Below are positions 9,714 through 19,007 of a stretch of DNA of 64,000 nucleotides, one piece after another (within the stretch, counting starts at the first letter, position 1; each line of letters opens with the position of its first letter). This DNA is from JAWWPY01 sp963822825 (lineage in GTDB: Bacteria; Actinomycetota; Actinomycetes; Streptosporangiales; Streptosporangiaceae). The stretch lies in assembly GCA_963822825.1 (NCBI GenBank), contig CAWGIW010000008.1:186001-250000 (forward strand), given 5' to 3'. The position numbers and the translations under genes are program-made. The notes beneath the pieces were generated by a model that saw nothing but the letters and a program-made list of their open reading frames with translations, made no database searches and was not told where the DNA came from.

Positions 9714-10684
9714 GCGTGCCGCGTGCCGTCGGGCGCGGTCAACGGTCCCCGGTCGTGATCGACGTGGAACAGCTATCCAAGCGCTTCGGCCCGGTTACCG
9801 CGGTGGACAGCCTCAGCTTCACGGTCCGCCCCGGGCACGTGACCGGCTTCCTCGGCCCGAACGGCGCCGGGAAGACAACCACGATGCGGATCATCCTGGG
9901 CCTGGACGCCCCCACATCAGGACGGGCGCTCGTCAGGGGCCGCCCGTACCAGGGAATCATCCGCCCGCTGCACTGGGTCGGCTCGCTGCTGGACGCGGGC
10001 GCGGTGCATCCGGGGCGATCCGCCTACGCCCACGTGCTGTCCGTCGCCCAGAGCAACGGGATCGGGCGGCGGCGGGTCACCGAGGTGTTCCAGCTGACCG
10101 GGCTGGAGAGCGTCGCCCGCATGCGGGTCAAAGGTTTCTCACTTGGCATGAAGCAGCGGCTCGGCATCGCCCTCGCGCTGCTCGGTGACCCTCCGGTGCT
10201 GATCTTCGATGAGCCGGTCAACGGCCTGGACCCCGAGGGCGTCCACTGGATCCGCCAGCTTTTCAAGTCGCTGGCCGCCGAAGGCCGCACCGTCCTGGTG
10301 TCCAGCCACCTGATGAGCGAGGTGGCGCTGACCGCCGACCACCTGATCATCATTGGGCGCGGCAGGCTGCTCGCCGACCTGCCCACGGCTGAGTTCATCG
10401 AGTCCAATGCGCGCCGAGACGTGCTGGTGCGATCGCCCCGGCCAGGCGACCTCGCCGGGCTGCTCACCGCGCGCGGCGCGGCCGTCGCCCCCGAGGGCGG
10501 CGGGCTCGCCGTGACCGGCATGGATGCGCCCGCCATCGCGGACCTGGCCGCGGGGCATCGCATCCCCGTGCACGAACTGACGCCACGGCACGCCTCGCTC
10601 GAGGAGGCGTACCTGGACATTACGAAGGACAGCGTCGAGTACCGCGCCGGGAACCTGGCCGGGGAAGGGACGGCCGCGCGATGA
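9710..10684 (+). CDS. ABC transporter ATP-binding protein (ABC-2 type exporter)
   Basis: 324 residues. Walker A is GPNGAGKTT near residue 50, the signature loop is FSLGMKQR in place of LSGGQ, and Walker B is VLIFDEPVNGLDPEG followed by the H-loop SSHLMSE. The SLGMK signature is typical of the DrrA/BcrA-like exporters. The C-terminal 90 residues form the usual regulatory extension. It overlaps the permease gene by 4 nt (ATGA). With the PLDc_N protein and serine-hydrolase homologue it forms a four-gene coupled operon. The exported substrate is not evident; a bacitracin- or lantibiotic-type immunity exporter is one option. Confidence 0.93.
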   Translation: MSVPRAVGRGQRSPVVIDVEQLSKRFGPVTAVDSLSFTVRPGHVTGFLGPNGAGKTTTMRIILGLDAPTSGRALVRGRPYQGIIRPLHWVGSLLDAGAVHPGRSAYAHVLSVAQSNGIGRRRVTEVFQLTGLESVARMRVKGFSLGMKQRLGIALALLGDPPVLIFDEPVNGLDPEGVHWIRQLFKSLAAEGRTVLVSSHLMSEVALTADHLIIIGRGRLLADLPTAEFIESNARRDVLVRSPRPGDLAGLLTARGAAVAPEGGGLAVTGMDAPAIADLAAGHRIPVHELTPRHASLEEAYLDITKDSVEYRAGNLAGEGTAAR

Positions 10685-11481
10685 CCGCAGTCCAGATCCG
10701 CCCGGCCGACGGGGCCCAGCCCGCGCTCGCCGTCCGCGCCCGCGACGTGCTCATCTCGGAGCGGACCAAGCTCCGCTCGGTCCGCTCGACGTACTGGGCG
10801 CTGCTCATCGCCGCCGTGATCGCCATCGCCGGGAGCGCCCTTGCCGCGCTTCCCGCCCGAGGCGGAGCCGGCCTGCCGGACCCGGTCGCGTTCAGTTTCA
10901 TCGGCTGGGTGGAGTACCCGGTTCTCGCGGTCGGCATCCTGGGCGCCCTGGCGTTCACCGCCGAAGCCGCGACCGGCCAGATCCGCGTCACGTTCACGGC
11001 GGTGCCGAGGCGCCGTGCGGTGCTCGCCGCCAAGGCCGCCGCCGTCGGCGCGCTGGCTCTGGTCTTCGGCGAACTGCTCGCCTTCACATCGTTCTCTCTC
11101 ACCCAGGCGCTGCTGTCCCGGCACGGTCAGGGCGTATCCCTGTCCCACCCAGGCGTGCCCGGGGCGGTGCTCGCAGCGGGATTCGTTCTCGTTGTCGTCG
11201 CCGTGGCGGGACTCGCGCTCGGCGCGGTCATCCGGCACACGGCAGGCGCGATCGCGGCCCTGCCCGCTCTGTTCTACCTGCCGCTTACCCTGCTGTGGCT
11301 GCCGTCCCCGTGGAACCACAGGATCGACAGATTCACCCTGCCCGTCGCGGCTTATCAGGTCGTGGCCCTCCACCCGGCGACGAACCTGTTCGCCCCGGCC
11401 TTGTCCATGCTGGTCCTCATCGCCTGGCCTGCCGCCGCCCTGCTGACCGCGGCCCTCATGATCACCCGCCGGGACGCATAA
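10681..11481 (+). CDS. ABC-2 type permease
   Basis: 266 residues with six predicted membrane segments, starting with YWALLIAAVIAIAGSALAAL and ending with LSMLVLIAWPAAALLTAALM. The N-terminal RARDVLISERTKLRSVRSTYWAL is the usual cytosolic lead-in of actinobacterial ABC-2 permeases that follow a DrrA-like ATPase. It is translationally coupled to that ATPase and would form the membrane pore. Its stop codon (11479-11481) abuts the stop codon of the convergent HD-oxygenase gene with no spacer. Confidence 0.9.
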   Translation: MTAVQIRPADGAQPALAVRARDVLISERTKLRSVRSTYWALLIAAVIAIAGSALAALPARGGAGLPDPVAFSFIGWVEYPVLAVGILGALAFTAEAATGQIRVTFTAVPRRRAVLAAKAAAVGALALVFGELLAFTSFSLTQALLSRHGQGVSLSHPGVPGAVLAAGFVLVVVAVAGLALGAVIRHTAGAIAALPALFYLPLTLLWLPSPWNHRIDRFTLPVAAYQVVALHPATNLFAPALSMLVLIAWPAAALLTAALMITRRDA

Positions 11482-12060
11482 CTACCGGGTGGCGTCGGCT
11501 GCCCCCCGGTATAGGGCCAGGCGGCGGAGCATGGGCTGGTAGCGGGCGAACGGTGGCACTACCACGGACGGATCCTTCGCCGCGTCGTCCCAGCGGCGGA
11601 GCCGGAGGGCCGCTCCGGCCGCGGGACAGGCTTCGAACTCGGCTGCCTCGGCCGGGCTCATCGGGCCGCCTTGGACGCCCAGCGTATGCACGGAAGCAGG
11701 GGACAGGGTGTCGAAGTACCCCGGCTCGACCGCGCACAAGTAGCGCTTCGCCGCGACATGGAGCCGGATGGGCTCGGTGACCTCAGGGCCGAACCACTGG
11801 GCCAGCCAGTCCGCGCCGACCTCCCCGTGCCGGTTGTCGGTACCCCGCATCAGGTCGTGGCCGGTGACCACGCCGGTGAAATGGCCGACGTCGTGCAGCA
11901 AGGCGGCGGCGATCAGGGGTGAGCCAGCGCCCGCGGTCGCGGCCAGGGCGGCCGCCTGCAGCATGTGGGCGGCCTGGCTGACCGGCTCGCCGAGGTAGTC
12001 ACTGGTCCCCACGGTGGCGAACAGCCGGCCGATGGCCTGCACCGGATCGGAGGTGGTCAC
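11482..12060 (-). CDS. HD-domain mixed-valent diiron oxygenase, PhnZ/TmpB-like
   Basis: 192 residues when started at GTG 12060, which overlaps the upstream stop by 4 nt (GTGA). PhnZ and TmpB cleave the C-P bond of an alpha-hydroxyphosphonate with O2 and a diiron centre. All the ligand and substrate positions known from PhnZ can be matched: Y22-x-x-E25, H32, the H56-D57 dyad in LLHDVGH, H78, H101 and D158 or D159 in RRWDD. This is far closer to PhnZ/TmpB than to phosphodiesterase HD proteins. Pairing with a TmpA-like 2OG oxygenase points to a route such as hydroxylation of 2-(trimethylammonio)ethylphosphonate followed by cleavage to glycine betaine and phosphate. The exact substrate is inference. 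Confidence 0.82.
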   Translation of the reverse strand: MTTSDPVQAIGRLFATVGTSDYLGEPVSQAAHMLQAAALAATAGAGSPLIAAALLHDVGHFTGVVTGHDLMRGTDNRHGEVGADWLAQWFGPEVTEPIRLHVAAKRYLCAVEPGYFDTLSPASVHTLGVQGGPMSPAEAAEFEACPAAGAALRLRRWDDAAKDPSVVVPPFARYQPMLRRLALYRGAADATR

Positions 12061-13568
12061 GGCCGCACCTCCCTGACTTGGTCGCACTCTGGCCTGGCCA
12101 GGTCGCGATCCGGCCTGGCGCGGTCGCGGTCGAGCCCAGCCTCGTTGACGTCTGGCCCGGCCTGGTCGCGGGCCAGCATGGCCAGCGTCGACGCGAGCCC
12201 GTCCAGGTCGGCGTAGCAGCCCTGGAGATGCCGGTTACCGGTGGCCGTGAAGCCGGCGCGCGCGTGCAGGATCCGGGTGTTGTCGAGCACCAGGCAGTCG
12301 CCAGGGGCGAGCCGCAGCGTCAGCATCTGCTCCGGTGTGGAGATCAGGTCGGCGAACCTGCGGTAGGCGGCGTAGAAGGCGATCGTCTGCTCCGCGGGCA
12401 GGCGTACCGGCTCGAGAGACCGGCCGTTAAACCGGATCTCCCGGATCCGTCCCCGAGGATCGAGGCCTATCAGCGGACGGGTCGCACGCAGCCGGGTGGT
12501 GGCGTCCGAGTACGTGAACGTCACCGAGGTGGCCGCCAGCACGGCGAACGCCGCGGGGTCCTGCTCGCGCAGCACGGCGGCGGCAGCGAACCCGTCAACC
12601 AGCCCGGACGTGCCGCTCGGCACCGCATTGTCCAGGCAGTGCAGCAGTTGCAGGGTGGGCACCGGGTCCCGGTACGGGTTGTCGGTGTGCGGGGCAATGG
12701 GCAGGCTGGTGAACGCCAGGTTGGCCGGTGTCGCCTCGACCCGGACGTCGAACAGCCGCCCGTAGTTGGTCTCCCTGACGTACCCCATGCTTTCCGCCAC
12801 CGTCAGCACCGCGCCCGCGCGGCACGGCACATCACGCAGCCGGACAAATCCCTCACGCAGCACCGCGGCCAGGCATGCTTTCCGGTGCGCCGGATCGGCT
12901 AGGTACCGGGGCCAGGACCCTTCCGGGAAACCTTCGCGGAAAGTGGCCCGGGTCCAGAGCCGCTTCGCGTCCTCGATGCGATCGTCAATCCCGTGGTCAT
13001 AGGTCCCGTGGTCGTCAGCCTCGTTCGTGGACTCGTATCTGGCCAGCCATGCATGATCGAATGCGGCCCGGTGACCGTCCGGTTCAAAAACGACCTCCAC
13101 GACGTCCCCGGACGTGGTGACGGTGGCCACGACGACCTCGGCGGGCAGTTCGGCGACGCCGACCAGTCGCTGCCCGCTGCCGGGATCAAGGCACTCGGCA
13201 CACTGGCAATTGCCTCGGAGCCATATCGCCGGGAGGCCATGCAGCAACGCGTTCTGCCCGTTCGGCCGGTGGGCCGCGTTCTGCCCGTTCGGCCGGTGGG
13301 CCGCGTTCTGCCCATTGGGCAGTAGATCCATATTCTGCCCGTTGGGCGGGAGAGCCGCGTTCTGCCCATTGGGCAGTAGATCCATATTCTGCCCGTTGGG
13401 CGGGAGAGCCGCGTTGTGCCCATTGGGCAGTAGAGCCGTATTGTGCCCGTCTGGCCCTGGATCTGCGGCCGGTGCCGTGGTAGCGGCTGGTACCGCGGTA
13501 GCGGCCCGGGAGTGCCCGGTCATTCTCGTCACGCTGCACTTCGTTTCATCGTCGGCGGGCCTGGTCAT
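12057..13568 (-). CDS. 2-Oxoglutarate Fe(II) dioxygenase, TmpA / gamma-butyrobetaine hydroxylase-like
   Basis: Up to 503 residues. After a repeat-rich N-terminus comes the DUF971-type zinc domain (WLRGNCQCAECLDPGSGQR: C-x-C-x2-C, with a later His in FDHAWL), then the TauD-like catalytic domain. The iron triad is H-T-D in APHTDNPYRDP and the distal His in NTRILHARAG; the Arg in GNRHLQGCYADLD likely binds 2-oxoglutarate. BBOX1-type enzymes hydroxylate gamma-butyrobetaine; TmpA hydroxylates trimethylaminoethylphosphonate. Coupling to a TmpB-like HD oxygenase favours the phosphonate role. The start is uncertain: ATGs at 13568 and 13523 both precede seven 27-bp repeats, and the conserved domain begins only after them. 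The C-terminal tail holds four degenerate 7-residue repeats. Confidence 0.8.
   Translation of the reverse strand: MTRPADDETKCSVTRMTGHSRAATAVPAATTAPAADPGPDGHNTALLPNGHNAALPPNGQNMDLLPNGQNAALPPNGQNMDLLPNGQNAAHRPNGQNAAHRPNGQNALLHGLPAIWLRGNCQCAECLDPGSGQRLVGVAELPAEVVVATVTTSGDVVEVVFEPDGHRAAFDHAWLARYESTNEADDHGTYDHGIDDRIEDAKRLWTRATFREGFPEGSWPRYLADPAHRKACLAAVLREGFVRLRDVPCRAGAVLTVAESMGYVRETNYGRLFDVRVEATPANLAFTSLPIAPHTDNPYRDPVPTLQLLHCLDNAVPSGTSGLVDGFAAAAVLREQDPAAFAVLAATSVTFTYSDATTRLRATRPLIGLDPRGRIREIRFNGRSLEPVRLPAEQTIAFYAAYRRFADLISTPEQMLTLRLAPGDCLVLDNTRILHARAGFTATGNRHLQGCYADLDGLASTLAMLARDQAGPDVNEAGLDRDRARPDRDLARPECDQVREVRP
12091..12174 (-). repeat. Four degenerate 21-bp in-frame repeats
   Basis: Units at 12091, 12112, 12133 and 12154 encode the heptads ARDQAGP, DVNEAGL, DRDRARP and DRDLARP at the C-terminus of the TmpA-like protein, beyond the conserved catalytic domain. 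Confidence 0.7.
13252..13460 (-). repeat. 27-bp tandem repeats with internal palindromes (about 7.5 units)
   Basis: Units begin at 13252, 13279, 13306, 13333, 13360, 13387 and 13414, with a partial one at 13441. On the minus strand each encodes a nonapeptide of the type PNGQNAALP or PNGQNMDLL, with a higher-order 54-bp alternation. Every unit contains a small palindrome, the best being TGCCCATTGGGCA, so the array could form a ladder of hairpins. It lies in the N-terminus of the TmpA-like gene, before the conserved domain. Confidence 0.9.
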
Positions 13569-13787
13569 TCTCGCCGCGCGCCTGCCGTCCCTCGTACCGG
13601 CTGGCGCCCTGGTAATCCAAGCCTGGGCCTTTCTCCGGGCACTGCCAAGCCGGCTGCCAATTCTTCGCGGTCCGGCTGGCTCCGGGACGGTCGCTGTTTA
13701 CCCGGCGGCCGGACCCGCCTATCCGGAGCGCGACACGCCTGGCGCGGTCCTTTGGCAGGCGGGGGGTTCCTCGCTACGGTTGTCATC

Positions 13788-16492
13788 ATGGCTACCCGTG
13801 TCCCCAAGGGCACCGCTCGCCCCCGGAACGGAGCGACGGGGACCGCGCGCTCGCCGGCCAGCGCGGGCCGGCCCCGTACCCGGGCCAACGCGCAGCCGGC
13901 CCGCCCCGCCCGGGGTAGCCCCCGCGGTCAGGGAAAGGGCAAGCCGCGCGGGAAGTCCGCGCCCCGCAACGGGCGGCGGCCGCCGCCGCGGGCCCAGCCC
14001 AGGACCGACCCGCTGCTGATCCTGCTCGGCTGGACCGCCAACGCCGTGACCGCGGCCTGGATGGTTCTCGCGCACGCGGTCGGATACGCGGCGCGGGCGC
14101 TGGGGAAGAGCGGCCGGGAGCTCGATCCGCTGCACCGCAGGGACGGGGCCGGGCTGGCCTTCCTAGGAGCGGCGGTCATCGTCGCCGCGACCACATGGTG
14201 GAACCTGGGAAACTTCGCCAGCCGGACGGTGACGGAGGCCGCCCGTGGCGCGTTCGGCTCGGTCTACTGGACGGTGCCGATCTTCCTGGCCCTGCTCGCC
14301 TGGCGGTTCCTGCGCCACCCCGACCGTAACTCGGAGACCGGGCGAGTGGTGATCGGCTGGACGGCGCTGCTCGTCGGGGCGCTCGGCTTGGTGCACATTG
14401 CCAATGGCACGCCCGGGCCGTCCGACGGCGCGGCGAGCATCCGCGCGGCGGGCGGCCTGATCGGATACGCGGTCTCGGCCCCGCTGGTGGCCGGGCTGAC
14501 GCCGTGGATCGCCGCGCCGTTGCTGGCGTTGGTGAGCGGTTTCGGGTTGCTGGTGATCACCGGGACCCCGCTGCACCGGGTGCCAAGCAGGCTGGCGGAA
14601 CTCCGCGGCTTCGGCGGCGGGGCCAGCGGACCCGTCCCGGACCCGGAGCAGCAGGCCAGGCCGCCGGGCCGGACCCGGCGCAAGCACCCGAACGCTATCG
14701 AAGCGGGCGAGCACGTCAAGCCCTACGACTCGCCGATCCTGTCGGGTGACGCCGCTCCCGGCCGGGGGGCGGGGCAGGCCTGGGCCAGAGCGCCGCGGGA
14801 GCCCCTGGCCCGCTCGGCCGGAGGCCGGCTGGCGAGCTGGGCGCTGCGACCGGGGCGGCCGCCCATAATGGGGCGCCCGGCCCGGTCGCCGACGAGGACG
14901 AGTCCCTGCTCGACGCGCTCGGATTCGGCCCTGCCGGGTCGGTGGCGCAGCCGGTGCCCCCCGAGCCAGCCACGCTGCCCGGCCGCGGTGAGCAGCTCAC
15001 CCTGTCCGGGGCGACCGACGCCAGCTATACCCTGCCGCCGCCCGCCCTGCTGCGCCCGGGGTCGGCCCCGAAGACCCGGACCCGCGCCAACGACATCGTG
15101 GTCCAGGCTCTGACCGCGGTGCTGGAGCAGTTCGAGGTTGATGCCCAGGTCACCGGCTTCAGCCGGGGCCCCACGGTAACCAGGTACGAGATCGAGATCG
15201 GCCCCGCCGTCAAGGTCGAGCGGGTCACCCAGCTGTCCAAGAACATCGCCTACGCGGTGAAGAGCGCGGATGTGCGGATCCTTTCCCCGATCCCGGGCAA
15301 GTCGGCGATCGGGGTGGAGATCCCCAATGCGGACCGGGAGACAGTCAGCCTCGGGGATGTCCTCCGCTCGCCGGTCTCTGTGGCCGACCACCACCCGATG
15401 GTGGTGGGCCTCGGCAAGGACGTGGAGGGGCGGACGGTCGTGGCGAACATCGCCAAGATGCCGCACATGCTCATTGCCGGGGCCACCGGATCGGGGAAGT
15501 CCACGTGTGTCAATGGGCTGATCACCTCGATCCTCATCCGGGCCACGCCCGACGACGTGCGGATGATCCTGATCGACCCCAAACGGGTGGAGCTCGCGAT
15601 CTACCAGGGAATCCCGCACCTCATCACGCCGATCATCACGAGCCCCAAGAAGGCCGCGGAGGCGTTGCAGTGGGTGGTCGGGGAGATGGACCGCCGCTAC
15701 GACGACCTGGCCGCCTCAGGGTTCCGGCACGTGGACGATTTCAACAAGGCGGTGCGGGCGGGCAAGCTCACCCCGCCGCCGGGCAGTGAGCGTGTCTACG
15801 CCCCGTACCCGTACCTGCTGGTGATCGTGGACGAGCTCGCCGACCTGATGATGATCGCTCCTCGTGACGTGGAGGACGCGGTCGTCCGGATCACCCAGTT
15901 GGCCCGGGCCGCCGGGATCCACCTGGTGCTGGCCACCCAGCGGCCGAGCGTGGACGTGGTGACTGGCCTGATCAAGGCGAACGTGCCGTCCCGGCTCGCC
16001 TTCGCCACCTCGAGCCTGACCGACAGCCGGGTCATCCTGGACCAGCCGGGCGCGGAGAAACTGGTCGGACAGGGAGATTCGCTTTTTCTGCCGATGGGCG
16101 CGAGTAAACCGCTGCGGCTACAGAACGCTTTTGTCACGGAAAAGGAAATTCGCGAGGTAGTTGCGCATTGCACGAAGCAGGCGCAGCCCTCGTACCGAGA
16201 GGACGTGGCCGCGCCGGAAGGCAGGCAGCGGGAGATCGACGCCGACATCGGCGATGACCTTGAACTGCTCACGCAGGCCGCTGAGCTTGTCATCAGCACG
16301 CAGTTCGGCTCCACCTCGATGCTTCAGCGCAAACTGCGGGTGGGGTTCGCCAAGGCGGGCCGGCTCATGGACCTGCTGGAGAGCCGGGGCATCGTCGGGC
16401 CGAGTGAGGGATCCAAGGCCAGGGACGTGCGGATCAGGCCCGATGATCTGCGGGAAGTGGTTGACGGGCTGCGGGGCGGGCACGATAACTGA
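13788..16492 (+). CDS. ftsK: DNA translocase FtsK, split by a -1 frameshift
   Basis: FtsK pumps DNA at the septum and helps resolve chromosome dimers. The N-terminal frame starts at ATG 13788 with a basic, Pro/Arg-rich tail, then four membrane helices, and reads correctly to about 14760 (PYDSPILSGDAAPG). The motor frame is open from about 14762 and contains TFSRGPTVTRYEIEIG-like sequence, Walker A AGATGSGKST, Walker B LLVIVDELADLMM, ATQRPSVDVVTG and the C-terminal gamma winged helix (STSMLQRKLRVGFAKAGRLMD). One added G in the G6 run 14764-14769 joins the frames into a 901-residue protein of normal length. FtsK is a housekeeping gene, so a base-calling error is the simplest reading; separate expression of a soluble motor is the alternative. 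Confidence 0.9.
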
Positions 16493-16634
16493 GCAGGACC
16501 CGCAGCCTCTGCGGTGTATCGCGGGATGTCTACACTTGAAAAATTGGTCCTGGACTCTGGGCCCACACGCATCCGGCTGCTGCTCCCGCACCCCCGGGGC
16601 GGATGCAGCGCGAGAAGGCAATGGGAGGCGCGGT

Positions 16635-17384
16635 GTGAGCATTGGTGACGCCTTGGCAGAGGCTCGAAGCCAGGCGGGTCTCACCATTACGCAGGTCAGC
16701 CAAAGGACCTGCATCAGAGAGACGATCATCCGGGGCATAGAACGCAGCGATTTCTCCGCATGCGGGGGCGATTTTTACGCCCGCGGTCATATCCGCAGTA
16801 TCGCCAGGACCGTCGGGGCCGACGACGAGGAATTGATCAGGGAGTATGACGCCGTACACGGCGCGCCGGCGGCGATCAGAGCCGCGGAGGTCTTCGAGCC
16901 GGCCGCACCGATAAGGCTCACGGAGCGCCGCGCACCCAACTGGACCCTGGCCATGGCCGTGGTCTTCGTCGTGCTTCTTGGCTACGGCGTCTACCGGGCC
17001 GTGAGCGCGGCCACGGCGGGCCCGACCGCGGCCGGCCGGGCCGCCGCCGCGGCCAGTTCCCAGCGGCCTTCGGCGAAGCCCGCGGCCGCTCCGTCCGCCG
17101 CGCCGACGCCGACGCACGTGGCCCAGAGCGGCGTGGTGATCCAGCTCACGGCGAACGAAGACTGCTGGGTCGAATTCACCAGTCCGGCCGGCCAGTTCAT
17201 CTCCCAGGCCTACGTCGTGGGCGGCAACTCAAAGACATGGACTTTCCCGCAGGCGGTTGACATGGAAATCGGCAATCCCGGCGGGATCGTCCTGACCGTC
17301 AACGGCAAGAGGGTGGACTCGTCCGCCTCCGCGGGACGGCCAGTCACCCTGAGCCTTGGGCGTAGTCAGCAGGTCACCAGCTGA
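16635..17384 (+). CDS. RodZ-like HTH-DUF4115 membrane protein
   Basis: 249 residues from GTG 16635, with GGAGG at 16624-16628 about 7 nt upstream. Residues 1-75 form a Cro/C1-type helix-turn-helix (SIGDALAEARSQAGLTITQV) whose GDFYARGHIRSIARTVG ending is typical of RodZ homologues. One membrane helix follows (LAMAVVFVVLLGYGVYRAV), then an Ala/Pro linker and a C-terminal DUF4115 beta domain (DCWVEFTSPAGQ). RodZ-type proteins link MreB or cell-shape machinery to the membrane. The position between ftsK and rimO is conserved in actinomycetes. Whether it binds DNA is unknown. Confidence 0.88.
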   Translation: MSIGDALAEARSQAGLTITQVSQRTCIRETIIRGIERSDFSACGGDFYARGHIRSIARTVGADDEELIREYDAVHGAPAAIRAAEVFEPAAPIRLTERRAPNWTLAMAVVFVVLLGYGVYRAVSAATAGPTAAGRAAAAASSQRPSAKPAAAPSAAPTPTHVAQSGVVIQLTANEDCWVEFTSPAGQFISQAYVVGGNSKTWTFPQAVDMEIGNPGGIVLTVNGKRVDSSASAGRPVTLSLGRSQQVTS

Positions 17385-17430
17385 CCTGCGGTGGGCCTTC
17401 GCACGGCCCCGCTTACCGTAGTCTGCCGGT

Positions 17431-18965
17431 GTGTCATCGAGTCAGGAAGCGCCGCAGGCGACGAACCGTACGGTCAGTCTGGTGACGCTGGGTTGCGCCA
17501 GGAACGAGGTCGATTCCGAGGAACTCGCGGCCCGGCTCGAGGCGGGCGGCTGGACCCTCGCTGAGGGTACCGAGGCGAGCGTCGTCCTGGTCAACACCTG
17601 CGGGTTCATCGAGGCAGCCAAGCAGGAGTCCATCGACGAACTGCTGGCGGCCGCGTCGTCGGGGGCCAAGGTCGTGGCCGCGGGATGCCTCGCCGAGCGC
17701 TACGGGGCCGGGCTGGCCGAGGAACTGCCCGAGGCCCAGGTGCTGAGCTTCGACGACTACGGCGACATCACCGCGCGGCTCGACGCCGTGCTGGCCGGCC
17801 AGCGCCGGCCCGCCCACGAGCCCCGGGACCGCCGCCGGCTGCTGCCCCTCGCTCCCGTCGGCCGGCCGGGGAACCCGGGGTCCACACGCCCGGGCACGGG
17901 ATGGCCGGCCCTCCCATCCCAGGCACGCGCATACCGGACAGTGGCATCCCGGATCTGCCGCCCGGGACAGCCCCGGCATCCGGGCCGCGGACGCTGCGGC
18001 GCCGGCTGGCCGGCGGCCCCATGGCGCCGCTGAAGATCGCGTCGGGTTGTGACCGGCGGTGCAGTTTCTGCGCGATCCCCGCGTTCCGCGGCGCCTTCCT
18101 GTCCCGTCCGCTGCAGGATCTGATGGCCGAGGCGGCCTGGCTGGCCAGCCAGGGGGTACGGGAACTGTTGCTGGTGAGCGAGAACTCCACCTCATATGGG
18201 AAGGATCTGGGCAATCTGAGGCTGCTCGAGGAACTGCTTCCCGCGCTGGCGGCGGTTCCCGGCATCGACCGGGTCAGGGTCAGCTACCTGCAGCCCGCGG
18301 AACTCCGCCCAGGGCTGGTCGAGGTGATGACGTCCACGCCGGGGGTGGCGCCCTACTTCGACCTGTCGTTCCAGCACGCCAGCGGGAGCGTGTTGCGGGC
18401 CATGCGGCGCTTCGGTGACCGGGAGCGCTTCTGCGAGTTGCTCGCGCAGATCAGGCGGGCCTGCCCGGAGGCGGGCGTCCGGTCCAACTTCATCGTCGGA
18501 TTCCCGGGGGAGACCGAGGACGATCTGGCCGAGCTTGAGCGCTTCCTGTCGGACGCCGGGCTGGACGCGATCGGAGTCTTCGGCTACTCGGATGAGGACG
18601 GGACCGAGGCGGCCACCCTCGGCGGGCAGCTTGATCCCGGTGAGATCGCCCGCCGGGTGGATGATCTCGCGGATCTGGCCGATGAGCTCATGACGCAGCG
18701 TGCGGCCGAGCGAGTCGGTGAGACCGCGGAGGTCCTTATCGAGGAGAGTCTCGGTGGCGGGCAGTACGCCGGCCGCGCCGCGCACCAGGCGCCGGAGGTG
18801 GATGGCACCACGACCGTGCGCGCGCCGGGCCCGCTGGCCCCCGGTGACATGGTCACCGTCCGGGTCACGGGGTCCGACGGGGTGGATCTTGCTGCTGAGG
18901 CCGTCGCCAGCCAGCCAGCCGGGCGGGTGCGGTCCCGCCAGCAGCGTCCCGCAGCGAAACACTGA
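17431..18965 (+). CDS. rimO: Ribosomal protein S12 methylthiotransferase RimO, frameshifted
   Basis: RimO is a radical-SAM enzyme that methylthiolates Asp of ribosomal protein S12. The first frame (GTG 17431) has the N-terminal Fe-S cysteines in TLGCARNE, VNTCGFIE and AAGCLAER and is correct to APVGRPG near 17870. The second resumes at GEPGVHTPGHG and has the radical-SAM triad CDRRCSFC, the SPCH-like FQHASGSVLRAMRRFG segment, FIVGFPGETEDD and a C-terminal TRAM domain. One added G in the G4 run at 17869-17872 restores a 511-residue protein. The insertion between LPLAPV and RRLAGG is longer and more Pro/Gly-rich than usual. Neither half alone could be active, so sequencing error or true loss must be told apart. 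Confidence 0.9.
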
Positions 18966-19007
18966 GCAGCCCGCCACAGGCTACGGACGCCACAGGCAGG
19001 GGGAAAG

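Noticed and set aside
13252..13460. Possible CRISPR array
   Set aside because: Repeats of 27 bp are directly adjacent with no variable spacers and no cas genes nearby; they keep a reading frame.
14764..14769. Programmed frameshift in ftsK
   Set aside because: Several unrelated genes show the same kind of missing base at G runs, so a shared technical or mutational cause is simpler than programming.
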